DNA from: JACKHA01 sp041401985
Lineage (GTDB): Bacteria > Planctomycetota > Phycisphaerae > Phycisphaerales > UBA1924
Length of the DNA: 64,000 bases
Assembly (NCBI GenBank): GCA_041401985.1
Contig: JAWKTE010000003.1
Location: 124,001 to 188,000 of the forward strand
Direction of reading: 5' to 3'
Below are positions 17,521-25,150 of this stretch, in pieces (the first letter of the stretch is position 1; each line of letters starts with the position of its first letter). The notes under the pieces were generated by a model, which worked only from the letters and a program-made list of their open reading frames with translations, was not told where the DNA came from and ran no database searches. The position numbers and the translations under genes were made by a program.

Positions 17521-17985
17521 GATCGCACCGGGTCACGCCGCGGGGTTGGGGTGGGTCGGTGGGACAGGTGGGTGGGGCGGTCGTGTTGTTGTGGGTTTGT
17601 GGTTGATCGCACCGAGTAACGCCGCCGAGCCGGTGTGACTCGGTGCTGCAGGGTGGGGCGGTCGTGTTGTTGTGGGTTTGTGGTTGATCGCACCGAGTAA
17701 CGCCGCCGAGCCGGCGTGACTCGGTGGCACAGTTGGGTGGGGCGGTCGTGTTGGTGGGGCTCAGGAAGACTGCACCGAGTAACGCCGCAAGCCGGCGCGT
17801 GACTCGGTGGCACAGTGGTGTGGGGTGGTTGTGTTGGTGGGGTCTGTGGTTGATCGCACCGAGTAACGCCGCAAAGCCGGCGTGACTCGGTGGCACAGTG
17901 GTGTGGGGTGGTTGTGTTGGTGGGGTTCAGGGAGTTGATCGCACCGAGCAGCTGCGCCGGCGTGACTCGCAGGCACAGTTGGGGG
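17521..17985. repeat. Tandem array of six hairpin units, period 81-86 bases
   Basis: Units begin GATCGCACCG (or GACTGCACCG) at 17521, 17605, 17686, 17768, 17852 and 17938. Each carries a palindrome of the form CACCGAGT-AACGCCG...CGGCGT-GACTCGGTG, followed by a G/T-rich spacer such as GGGGTGGTTGTGTTGGTGGG. Units 2-5 are the most alike; the first has lost its right arm and the last is shortened. A half copy of the same palindrome occurs at the 3' end of aroC (63,913-63,939). No spacers of CRISPR type are present: the inter-hairpin sequence is itself repeated. Confidence 0.85.
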
Positions 17986-18404
17986 TTGTGTTGGGTTTGG
18001 GTGTTGGTTTCGCGGAGGGCGAGGAGGTTGCGGGCGGCTTTGCGGGCGGTGTCGGGTGGGGTATCGAAGAGGAGGCGGTTGAGTGGTGCGGCCAGGCGTC
18101 GGGGGCCGCGATGTCGGCGGCGGCGGCGAGGCGGAGGCGGGCCAGCGCGGAGACGTGTGATGCAGCGCGGGCGGTGGTTGGGTGCTCGGTCCAGTCGGCG
18201 AGTTGTGAGGGTGATGTGTTGTTGGCCGCGGCGACGATGCGGAGGCTGCAGGCGGGTCGAGGAGGTCTTCGAGGAGTTTTTCTGGAAGGGTTCAGAGGTT
18301 GGGTCGAGGAGGGACTGGGGAGAGGTGTCGAGGTGTCTGGGTATCCAGGTGTCGAGGGCCGCGGGGGTCGGGGCGCGGGGTTGTTGGGGGTGGGGGGTGG
18401 GCAT
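17977..18404 (-). pseudogene. Broken small helical protein gene, unknown function
   Basis: A start with AGGAG eight bases upstream (ATG 18404) leads into MPTPHPQQPRAPTP, then LDTWIPRHLDTSPQSLLDPT. Meaning continues only by changing frame three times: KLLEDLLDP after an A run near 18277, then LRIVAAANNTSPSQLADWTE and SALARLRLAAAADIAAPDA, then RLLFDTPPDTARKAARNLLA. The pieces together form one Ala/Leu/Arg-rich helical protein of about 140 residues. The 3' end runs into the first hairpin unit, and the original stop cannot be identified. Three indels in 430 bases mean real decay or poor base calling. Family not recognised. Confidence 0.5.
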
Positions 18405-18493
18405 GGGCGTGCTCCTACCCGTGGGGCGGCGGCGGGTTTGGGGCGCGCCGGTGCGTTTCGATTTGTGGGGAGATGGGTTTGGGGCTGGGATTC

Positions 18494-18905
18494 TCGGGGT
18501 GGAATTGGTTTGTAACGGGCGCGCACAAAGGCACGGTTGTGCGCGCGCACAGGGGTGCTCGTGGGGTGGGGACGCCGCGGTTGATCGCACCGACTTGCTC
18601 CGAGTGACTCCGCAAGTCGGTGGCACGGTCGAGGGAGCGTCGCGTTGCTTGGTGCCATCCCGCCATTTGTCGGGGTGGAATTCATTTGTAACGGGCGCGT
18701 GCACAAAGGCGCGCGCACGCGCAGCGCACAGAGGGCGTCGCGGGTTCATCGCATAGCCACGCAAAGCCGTGGCCATGGCACCCGAAGCGCGGGACGACGG
18801 GTGCTTGGGTTGATCGCACCGACTTGCCCGCGACTCCGCAAGTCGGTGGCACGGTTGGAGAGGGCGACGTGCTTGCTCGGTGCCACCCCGCCCGGCCGGT
18901 CGAGC
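18494..18905. repeat. Two diverged copies of a composite spacer repeat
   Basis: The motif TCGGGGTGGAATT, then TTTGTAACGGGCGCG and CACAAAGGC, occurs at 18494-18532 and again at 18670-18710. Each copy is followed by a G/C-rich GCGCAC stretch and by a palindrome GCACCGACTTGC...GCAAGTCGGTGGCAC (18591 and 18817 regions), then CTTGGTGCCA or CTCGGTGCCA. Together with the hairpin array this makes up most of the gene-free 18,405-19,099 spacer. No coding potential stands out. Confidence 0.6.
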
Positions 18906-18995
18906 GTTAGCAGCAACATGCAGTCTTCAATGCGTTCCCTGATACTCATTTGCGGCACCAGTTCTCGTGAAGTCTGCTAGCGCCAGGCGCGAAAC

Positions 18996-19031
18996 GCATG
19001 CTTGCTCAAAGCAGCAAGCGTGCCACGCGTC
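18996..19031. repeat. Solitary end of the GTGTGGCATGC palindrome family
   Basis: The sequence CATGCTTGCTCAAAGCAGCAAGCGTGCCACGC is the reverse complement, with few changes, of the left end of the element at 45,700-45,793. It forms a hairpin of roughly 9 bp. Only this end is clear here. Confidence 0.5.
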
Positions 19032-19076
19032 GGGCGCGCCGGGAAGTCGGGAGGCTCTGTAGAGGGGGTAGAAAGC

Positions 19077-19093
19077 CCGGCTCGGAGAGCCGG
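19077..19093 (-). terminator. Hairpin repeat just after pdhA
   Basis: CCGGCT-CGGAG-AGCCGG, flanked by GTAGAAAGC and TCCACCT. On the minus strand it starts seven bases after the pdhA stop and is followed by CTTTCT. The same 35-base unit stands in the same position after the PilZ gene (23,347-23,380), so it is both a repeat and a likely transcript end. Confidence 0.45.
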
Positions 19094-19099
19094 TCCACC

Positions 19100-20240
19100 T
19101 CACAGCAGCGGGTTCGTCTCGCCGCGCCCGTACTTCGCCGTGGGGCTCAGGTTGGGTTCGATGTTGATGTAGACGTCGGACTCGAGTTCGGCTTCGACGT
19201 CGGGGACTTCGGCGGACTCGGCGAACTCGACGGCGTCGCGGACGATCTCGGCGAGTTCTTCCTGCATCTTCTTCCAGTCGTCCTCGGAGAGGCAGGCGCG
19301 GCCGCCTTCGGCCTTGCTGGTCATGAGGTGGCTGGCGAGGCTGGCGATGGAGTCGCGCTCCTTGAAGGTCTCGACTTCCTCCTTCGTGCGGTACTTCTGG
19401 GGGTCGGACATGGAGTGGCCCTGGTAGCGGTAGGTCTTGAGGTCGACGAAGGCGGGGCGCTGGAGGTCGCGGCACTCATCTGCCAAAGGCTTGAAGGCGT
19501 CGTAGATGTCCAGGATGTTCATGCCCTGGATCTCGACGGCCTTGATGCCGTAGCCGGCGGCTTTGAGGCACAGGTCGTGTGCCATGGTGGTGCCGCGCTC
19601 GATGGAGGTGCCCATGGAGTAGCCGTTGTTTTCGACGATGAAGATGACGGGGAGGTTGAGGAGTCCCGCGAGGTTCTGGGCCTCGTGGAAGGCGCCCTGG
19701 TTGAGCGCGCCGTCGCCGAGGTAGCAGAGGCAGACCTTCTTGGGGCCGGTGCCGAGGACTTCCCACTCGTAGCGTGCGGCGAAGGCGAAGCCGGCGCCGA
19801 GGGGTGTCTGGGCGCCGACGATGCCGTGCCCGCCGAAGAGCCAGTTTGGCTTGTCGAACATGTGCATGGAGCCGCCCTTGCCCTTGCTGGCATCCGGGCG
19901 CTTTTGCCGAACATCTCGGCCATGCAGCGCGTGCGTGGACATGCCGCGGGCCAGGGCGTGGCCGTGGTCGCGGTAGGCGAGCACGATGGGGTCGTCTTTG
20001 TTGACGCAGGCGATGGTGCCGACGGCGGAGGCCTCCTTGGCCGATGTAGATGTGGCAGAAGCCGCCGGGTCGGCCTGCTGGTACTGCTGCATGCAGCGGA
20101 GTTCGAACTCGCGGATGAGCTGCATGTCGCGGAGCCAGCGGAGGAGGGTCTTGTCGCGGAGGAGCCGATGCGGGGGCCTGAGGGCTGGCCTTTGGCGGAG
20201 GCGGCGGGCTTCTCGGCGGTGTGGCTGGCGGAGTGGCCAT
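19100..20240 (-). pseudogene. pdhA: Pyruvate dehydrogenase E1 component alpha subunit, with about six frameshifts near the 5' end
   Basis: E1-alpha decarboxylates pyruvate with thiamine diphosphate. The C-terminal two thirds are intact: GGSMHMFDKPNWLFGGHGIV, the TPP motif GDGALNQGAFHEAQNLAGLL...ENNGYSMGTSIERG, and the phosphorylation-loop region YRYQGHSMSDP. The 5' third is legible only by switching frames: AEKPAASAKGQPSG, then LLRDKTLLRWLRDMQLIREF, GGFCHIYIGQ, ACVNKDDPIVLAYRDHGHAL, then MAEMFGK. Likely start is ATG 20240. No E1-beta gene is adjacent, although pdhA and pdhB are usually neighbours. The conserved remnants argue for base-calling errors, but decay cannot be excluded. Confidence 0.85.
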
Positions 20241-20532
20241 GGTGGTCTTTCGGGGCGTGGGGCGCGTGGGGGTGGCGGCTGGGGTGGCCGCGGGTGGTTG
20301 ATTGGGAAAGGGAAGGATAGGGGCGTGGTGGGGCGGTGGGGGCTGATGGCGGTGGGGGGATGGGGTTTGGGAGTGGGCGTGCGGGGTGTGCGGCGGGGGT
20401 TGCGGGTCGGGCGGAAGTCGGCGGCGGGTCGATTGACGGTGGGGGGGGGAGGCGGTCTATCTTCCCCTTGCTCCGCAGGGCCGCGGCGAACCCGGGCATC
20501 GGGTTTCGGCGGGTTGGGCGGGGTGACAATCT

Positions 20533-20604
20533 GAGGGTGTAGCTCAGTGGTAGAGCGTCACGTTGCCAACGTGAATGTCGCGCGTTCGAATCGCGTCACC
20601 CTCT
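20533..20604 (+). tRNA. tRNA-Gly (anticodon GCC)
   Basis: Acceptor GAGGGTG (20533-20539) pairs with CACCCTC (20597-20603). The D arm is GCTC/GAGC, the anticodon stem TCACG/CGTGA with loop TTGCCAA (anticodon GCC at 20565-20567), and the T arm GCGCG/CGCGT with TTCGAAT. CCA is not encoded; the discriminator is T. A T run and a strong hairpin follow. Confidence 0.95.
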
Positions 20605-20613
20605 TTTTCTCTG

Positions 20614-20635
20614 ACGCCGGGGGTGCCCCCGGCGT
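20614..20635 (+). terminator. Terminator-like hairpin after tRNA-Gly
   Basis: ACGCCGGGGG and CCCCCGGCGT form a 10-bp stem directly after the tRNA's T-rich trailer and are followed by TTT. It is the only plausible end for the tRNA transcript before rplI. Confidence 0.6.
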
Positions 20636-20784
20636 TTCCGTTGGGGCCCTTGGGACGGCGGTCAACAGCATGTCCGGGCTCCTGAACTCTTTTCTCTTGG
20701 CCGGCTCGCCGGTGCGAGGGAGCGACCCGTCTGCCCGCGGCCTGTTGGCCAGTCGGTGGCGGGGTGCTCCGGAGGACAGCGACC

Positions 20785-21534
20785 GTGAGCAAGACCGTCA
20801 AACTGCTGCTGACCGAGAACGTGGACAACCTCGGCATCGTCGGGGATGTTGTGAGCGTGCGCCTGGGGTACGCGAGGAACTACCTGCTGCCGCGGGAGCT
20901 GGCGACGACGCCCTCGGACGAGATCATCGCGGCGCTGACGGAGAAGCGGAAGGAAGCCGAGAAGCAGGTGGCGGCGCTGCGTTCGCAGCGTGAGGAGCTG
21001 ATCAAGAAGATCGACGGGCTCGAGATCACGATGCAGCGTTCGGCCAACGAGCAGGGGATCCTGTACGGGGCGGTGACGCAGCAGGAGATCGCCCAGGCGC
21101 TGGCGGCGCTGGGGTACAAGGTGAGGCCGCGCGAGGTGCGGATCCCGCAGACGATCAAGCGTGTGGATGCGCACGAGATCAGCGTGAAGTTCGACTCGGA
21201 CCTGGAGGCGACGATCCGGCTGCACGTGGCGGCGGACAAGAAGGTCGTGACGGAAGAGCGGGACGAGATGGAGTTCGACAACGAGGGCAACCTCGTGGAC
21301 AAGAAGGCTCCGAAGCGGGAGTCGTGGCGCGACAAGCTGAAGGACGGGGACAAGGAGAAGGGGCCGCGTGGTGGTGGCGGCGGCGGCGAGCGTCGTCGAG
21401 AGGACAAGCCGGGGCGGATGGATCGCGCCGAGCGGGCCCGCAAGGAGTTCGAGGAGGCGACCAAGCCGACCAAGACCGGCTGGGGCCCGAAGCCGAAGAT
21501 CGGGCAGGACGCCGAGGGCGGCGAGGGGCAGTGA
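20785..21534 (+). CDS. rplI: 50S ribosomal protein L9 with long C-terminal extension
   Basis: 249 residues; usual L9 is about 150. L9 binds 23S rRNA domain V. The N-domain is typical: VKLLLTENVDNLGIVGDVVSVRLGYARNYLLP is present in pieces (LGIVGDVV, GYARNYLLP), followed by the long connecting helix (EKRKEAEKQVAALRSQREEL) and the C-domain ILYGAVTQQEIAQAL...IPQTIKRVDAHEISVK. After about residue 160 comes a charged tail with Gly runs and RRREDKPGRMDRAERARKEF, probably disordered. Start is the GTG at 20785, with GGAGG upstream; an upstream in-frame codon lacks a ribosome site. rpsF and ssb, its common neighbours, are absent here. Confidence 0.92.
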   Translation: MSKTVKLLLTENVDNLGIVGDVVSVRLGYARNYLLPRELATTPSDEIIAALTEKRKEAEKQVAALRSQREELIKKIDGLEITMQRSANEQGILYGAVTQQEIAQALAALGYKVRPREVRIPQTIKRVDAHEISVKFDSDLEATIRLHVAADKKVVTEERDEMEFDNEGNLVDKKAPKRESWRDKLKDGDKEKGPRGGGGGGERRREDKPGRMDRAERARKEFEEATKPTKTGWGPKPKIGQDAEGGEGQ

Positions 21535-21811
21535 GCGGGCGTCGGGGACGTTCGGTCGAGTCTTCGGCCTGCGATCTGCGGGAACGTGCGGATGCACCGT
21601 GCGGGTGATGGACGCCGGATCTGAGCGAGTCGGCGAGCGAAGGTCCGGGTTGGCCTGCGTCGTCCGCAGCGGCTTGTCGGTCGCAATGAACGCATTGTCG
21701 CGTCGCTGGGTTCTCGACCCGGGGCTTCGGCGCAGAGCCTTCTCAGCCCCGGCGTCTGGGCGCGTTTGGTTTGTCGTGCGGGCGTGTGGGCCTGAGTCGC
21801 GGCGGTGACGC

Positions 21812-23161
21812 GTGGGCGAGCGTGTTGATATCGCGGTGGTGGGGCTCGGGGCCGCCGGGTTGATGGCGGCGATATGGGCTGGTCGGCGTGTGCGCGAGTT
21901 GGAGCGGGCGGGCGGGCGATCGCTGCGCGTGGTGGGGTTCGACGGGGCGGCGCGGCTCGGGGCGAAGATCCTGGTGGCCGGGGGCGGTCGGTGCAACGTC
22001 ACGCACTTCGAGGTGGGCGAGCGCGACTACGCCGGGGCGTCACCCAACGCGATCAAGAAGGTGCTGCGATCGTTTGATGTGGCGCGGACGGTGGGGTTCT
22101 TCCGCGAGATCGGCGTGGAGTTGAAGCGGGAGGAGACGGGCAAGTTGTTCCCCGTGACGGATTCGGCGCGGACGGTGCTGGATGCGCTGCTTGGGGCGGC
22201 GGGCGAAGCAGGGGTTGAGTTGCGGCATCCGGCGCGGGTTGGGGGCGTGCGGGTTGTTGGAGCCGCAGCGGGAGAGCGTGACGAAGTCGGAGCGGCGGGG
22301 GGAGTCGGAAGCGCAGAAGGCGAATTCGGGTTCGAGGTTGCGGGATCGGGGGGAACTGTGGCGGCTTCGCGTGTGATTCTCGCGACCGGCGGGATGGCGC
22401 TGCCGCGGTCGGGGTCGGATGGGTTCGGGTACTCGATCGCCAAGGGGCTGGGGCACACGGTGACGCCCGCGGTGTTTCCGGCGCTGGTGCCGCTGAAGGT
22501 CGAGGCGGGGCATCCGCTGATGGAGCTGGCGGGTGTGGCGGCGCCGGCGGCGGTGGAGGTGCGGGCGTCGACGGGCAAGCGGCTCGCGTCGTTCACGGGG
22601 GCGGTGCTGTGCACGCACTTCGGGTTGTCGGGCCCGGCGGTGATGAACATGTCGCGCCATCTGACCGCGGCGCGGCGGGAGGACGCCGGGGCGGGTCTGG
22701 TGCTGAACTGGTTGCCGGAGCACGATGAGCAGGGCGTGGATCGCGTGCTGCTGGAGGCGGGGCGGGAGCGTGTCGGGCGGGTGGTGGATCGGCTTGCGGG
22801 CAACGGTGTGCTGGCGTCGCGGTTGATCGAGACGCTGTGCCGATGCGCGGGCGTGGAGGCCGATGCGCCGGCGAGTTCGCTGACGCGCGAGCGGCGGCGG
22901 GGGCTGGTGGGCGTGCTGTGCCGCATGGAAGTCGGGGTGACTGGCGATCGCGGGTTCACGTTCGCGGAGGCGACGGCCGGGGGCGTGCCGCTGTCGGAGG
23001 TTCATCTGGCGACGATGGCGTCGCGCGTGTGCCCGGGCCTGCACCTGTGCGGCGAGATCCTGGATGTTGATGGGCGGATCGGCGGGTTCAACTTCCAGTG
23101 GGCGTGGGCGAGCGGGTTCGTGGCGGGGTGCGGGGCGGTTGGGGCGATGGGGGACGAGTAA
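21812..23161 (+). CDS. BaiN/HI0933-family NAD(P)/FAD-dependent oxidoreductase
   Basis: 449 residues, slightly longer than the family's usual 390-420. N-terminal dinucleotide fold VVGLGAAGLMAAIWAG, then the family hallmark GAKILVAGGGRCNVTH, the second motif VILATGGMALPRSGSDGFGY, FTGAVLCTHFGLSGPAVMNM, and the C-terminal FAD contact CGEILDVDGRIGGFNFQWAW. A Gly/Ala/Glu-rich loop (about 155-175) accounts for the extra length. The physiological substrate of these flavoproteins is poorly defined. It starts with GTG at 21812. The 277-base spacer before it shows no other gene. Confidence 0.88.
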   Translation: MGERVDIAVVGLGAAGLMAAIWAGRRVRELERAGGRSLRVVGFDGAARLGAKILVAGGGRCNVTHFEVGERDYAGASPNAIKKVLRSFDVARTVGFFREIGVELKREETGKLFPVTDSARTVLDALLGAAGEAGVELRHPARVGGVRVVGAAAGERDEVGAAGGVGSAEGEFGFEVAGSGGTVAASRVILATGGMALPRSGSDGFGYSIAKGLGHTVTPAVFPALVPLKVEAGHPLMELAGVAAPAAVEVRASTGKRLASFTGAVLCTHFGLSGPAVMNMSRHLTAARREDAGAGLVLNWLPEHDEQGVDRVLLEAGRERVGRVVDRLAGNGVLASRLIETLCRCAGVEADAPASSLTRERRRGLVGVLCRMEVGVTGDRGFTFAEATAGGVPLSEVHLATMASRVCPGLHLCGEILDVDGRIGGFNFQWAWASGFVAGCGAVGAMGDE

Positions 23162-23354
23162 GCGGCGTGCCACGTCCATCGGGCTCGGGCCGATGGTCGT
23201 GGCGAGGCCGAGTCGGCCCATGGACTTCGAGGTGAGTTTGGACGGATGGGTAGGAGACGGAGCACGACCCTGCCCGGAGCGGCAAGATCGTGGCACATCG
23301 ATCGGCGATGATCGCGGCGACGAGCGTTCGAGGCTTGGAGAAGGGGTAGGGCGT

Positions 23355-23371
23355 CCGGCTCGGAGAGCCGG
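23355..23371 (-). terminator. Hairpin repeat just after the PilZ gene
   Basis: CCGGCT-CGGAG-AGCCGG, the second copy of the unit found after pdhA, nine bases beyond the PilZ stop codon on the minus strand. Flanks are also shared (GTAGGGCGT and CCCACCT). Confidence 0.45.
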
Positions 23372-23379
23372 CCCACCTT

Positions 23380-23772
23380 TCAGGCGACTGCGGCCACGCC
23401 GGGCATCGCGATCGCCTCGCGGAAGGCGACGGCGACGGTCTGGCGGCGGTTGAGCACCGGGCCGGCGCGGACGACCTTGGCCTCGACGACCTGCTGCTGG
23501 GTGAGCAGGCTGCGCCCGGCGAAGTCGATCGCGATGGCGATGGACTGGCCCTCGGCCAGGGGGCGGGGCGAGTCGAGTTCGAGCAGGGCGCCGCCGGCGG
23601 AGATGTCGCGGGTGCGGGCGGGCTGGTAGCGGAGGTCGCGCTGAGCGCGGAGTTTGCAGGCGCGGGCCAGCGTGAGGCGGTCGTGGCGGCGGCGTTCGCG
23701 GGCGGCGGGGGCTTTGGCGGTGCCGGTCGTGCCGATGGCGCCGAGCGGGGTGCGGTTGTCGCCGATGTTCAC
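23380..23772 (-). CDS. PilZ domain protein
   Basis: 130 residues, one PilZ domain, which binds cyclic di-GMP. The two ligand motifs are present: RRRHDR (about 27-32; the RxxxR loop) and RDISAGGALLEL (about 54-65; the D/N-x-S-x-x-G strand). The rest is the expected beta barrel, ending with VAVAFREAIAMPG. No output domain is fused, so it probably acts through a partner. The gene is divergent from the glycosyltransferase pair (186 bases apart), which hints at control of surface polysaccharide, but that is inference only. Confidence 0.8.
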   Translation of the reverse strand: MNIGDNRTPLGAIGTTGTAKAPAARERRRHDRLTLARACKLRAQRDLRYQPARTRDISAGGALLELDSPRPLAEGQSIAIAIDFAGRSLLTQQQVVEAKVVRAGPVLNRRQTVAVAFREAIAMPGVAAVA

Positions 23773-23957
23773 GCCTGACTCCCTTCGGTGGTCGCTTCGC
23801 GGGCCGGGCTCGGTTGATACGGGCCGGGGCTGGTCGATCTTGGGCCGCCTGCTCCGCGGGCGACCCGATTCGTCCTGTTGTGCATCGGCTCGCGCCGGGG
23901 CGGGCGATCGGGTTTCCGGTGTAGGCCCGGTGCGGGGGTCGGTCGATATGGGTGGGC

Positions 23958-25150
23958 ATGCCAGATGTGCCGACCCATCACCCGGAATCGGGGATTCCCG
24001 CGATCAGCGTGCAGATCCCGACGCGCGGGCGGCCCGGGCTGCTGGCGGCGGCGGTGGGGGCGCTGGCCGCGCAGGATGTGCGCGGGGGGCTTGGGTTCGA
24101 GGTGATCGTGGGGCTGGATGGGGCGCAGGCGGAGGCCCAGGCCGCGGCGAGGGGGGCGTGGGACGCGGCGGGGGGCGATGCGCGGGCGACGCTGCGGATC
24201 GTCGAGTTCCCGCGTGAGGGGCACCTGCCGATCCGGCGGGCGATGGTCTCGATGACCGACGCGCCACTGGTGCTGTTCATGAACGATGATGTGGTAGCGG
24301 ATGCGGGCCTTGTTGCGGCGCATGTGGCGGCGCACGGGGAGGCCGCGGAAAGGTGCGCGACGCAGCGCGGGGCGGGTTGCGAGAGCGTGGGCGGGCTTGC
24401 GTATCCGCATGGCGTGATGGTGGTGGGGGACTCGCCGTGGGCGGAGGTTGATGCGGCGTGCGCGGCGGCGGGCGACGGCGAGACCGTGCTTGATCGGATC
24501 GTGCGCGAGACGGCACTGATCTTCTTCTTCGACTCGCTGCGGGCGGGCGCGGGCGAGCGGTGGCGCGACTGGGGGTTCCGGCACTTCTGGACACTCAACG
24601 GCTGGCCCCGCGCCGGGCGGTGGAGGCGGTCGGCGGCGTGCGGGCGATTCCCGAGACGTATGGGCATGAGGACATCGAACTGGCGTTCCGCCTGCACGAG
24701 CGGTTCGGGATGCCCGTGCTGTTCCGCCCGGAGGCGCGGGGCGTGCATCGGCATCGGTATGGGGCGGCGGACATCGTGCGGAGGGAGCGGGCGTTGGGGG
24801 CGGCGTCGTGGCGGTTTGCGAGGGCGAATCCGGCGTTCGGGGCCGCGCTGTTCGGGCGGGATGTAGCGAGTGAGAGCGAGCTGGCGTACTCGCGCGAGTT
24901 TGTCGAGCGCGAGCGGCGTGATGCGGAGCGGCTGCGGGCGGACTTCGAGGCGCTTGGGCGGATGGCGGTTGGGGAGGCGGGTGTGTCGGAGGCGTTGCTT
25001 GGGGTGCTCTCGCGGCAGTTCGTGCTGCTGAAGCGGTGGTTGTGGCGGAAGGGGTTGGTGGAGGCGGCGGCGGCTGAGGCGGCGGCGATCGAAGCGGAGG
25101 GGGTTGCGGCGGGCGCGGGCCGCGTTGAGCGAGCGGCGGTGGGGTCGTGA
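23958..25150 (+). CDS. Family 2 glycosyltransferase, frameshifted near 24,600
   Basis: About 397 residues when joined. The GT2 nucleotide-sugar domain opens with ISVQIPTRGRPGLLAAAVGA, continues with FEVIVGLDGAQ and has the metal-binding region LVLFMNDDVVAD (DxD-like). The frame reads to FRHFWTLNG at about 24600 and then must shift to APRRAVEAVGGVRAIPETYG, HEDIELAFRLHERFGMPVLF (the conserved ED near the catalytic base). A C-terminal helical region runs to the TGA at 25150. One missing base explains the break. Its end overlaps the next glycosyltransferase by four bases (GTGA), so the two form an operon, probably for a surface glycan. Confidence 0.75.

Noticed and set aside
17521..17985. CRISPR array
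   Set aside because: The repeats are palindromic and regularly spaced, but the intervening sequence is also repeated, the period is about 84 bases, and there are no cas genes.
16542..18776. One long minus-strand gene of 744 codons across the hairpin array
   Set aside because: The upstream part translates the repeats into Pro/Arg/Thr-rich periodic sequence in several frames, with no ribosome site at its start. The real gene begins at 17411 with GGAG and a signal segment.
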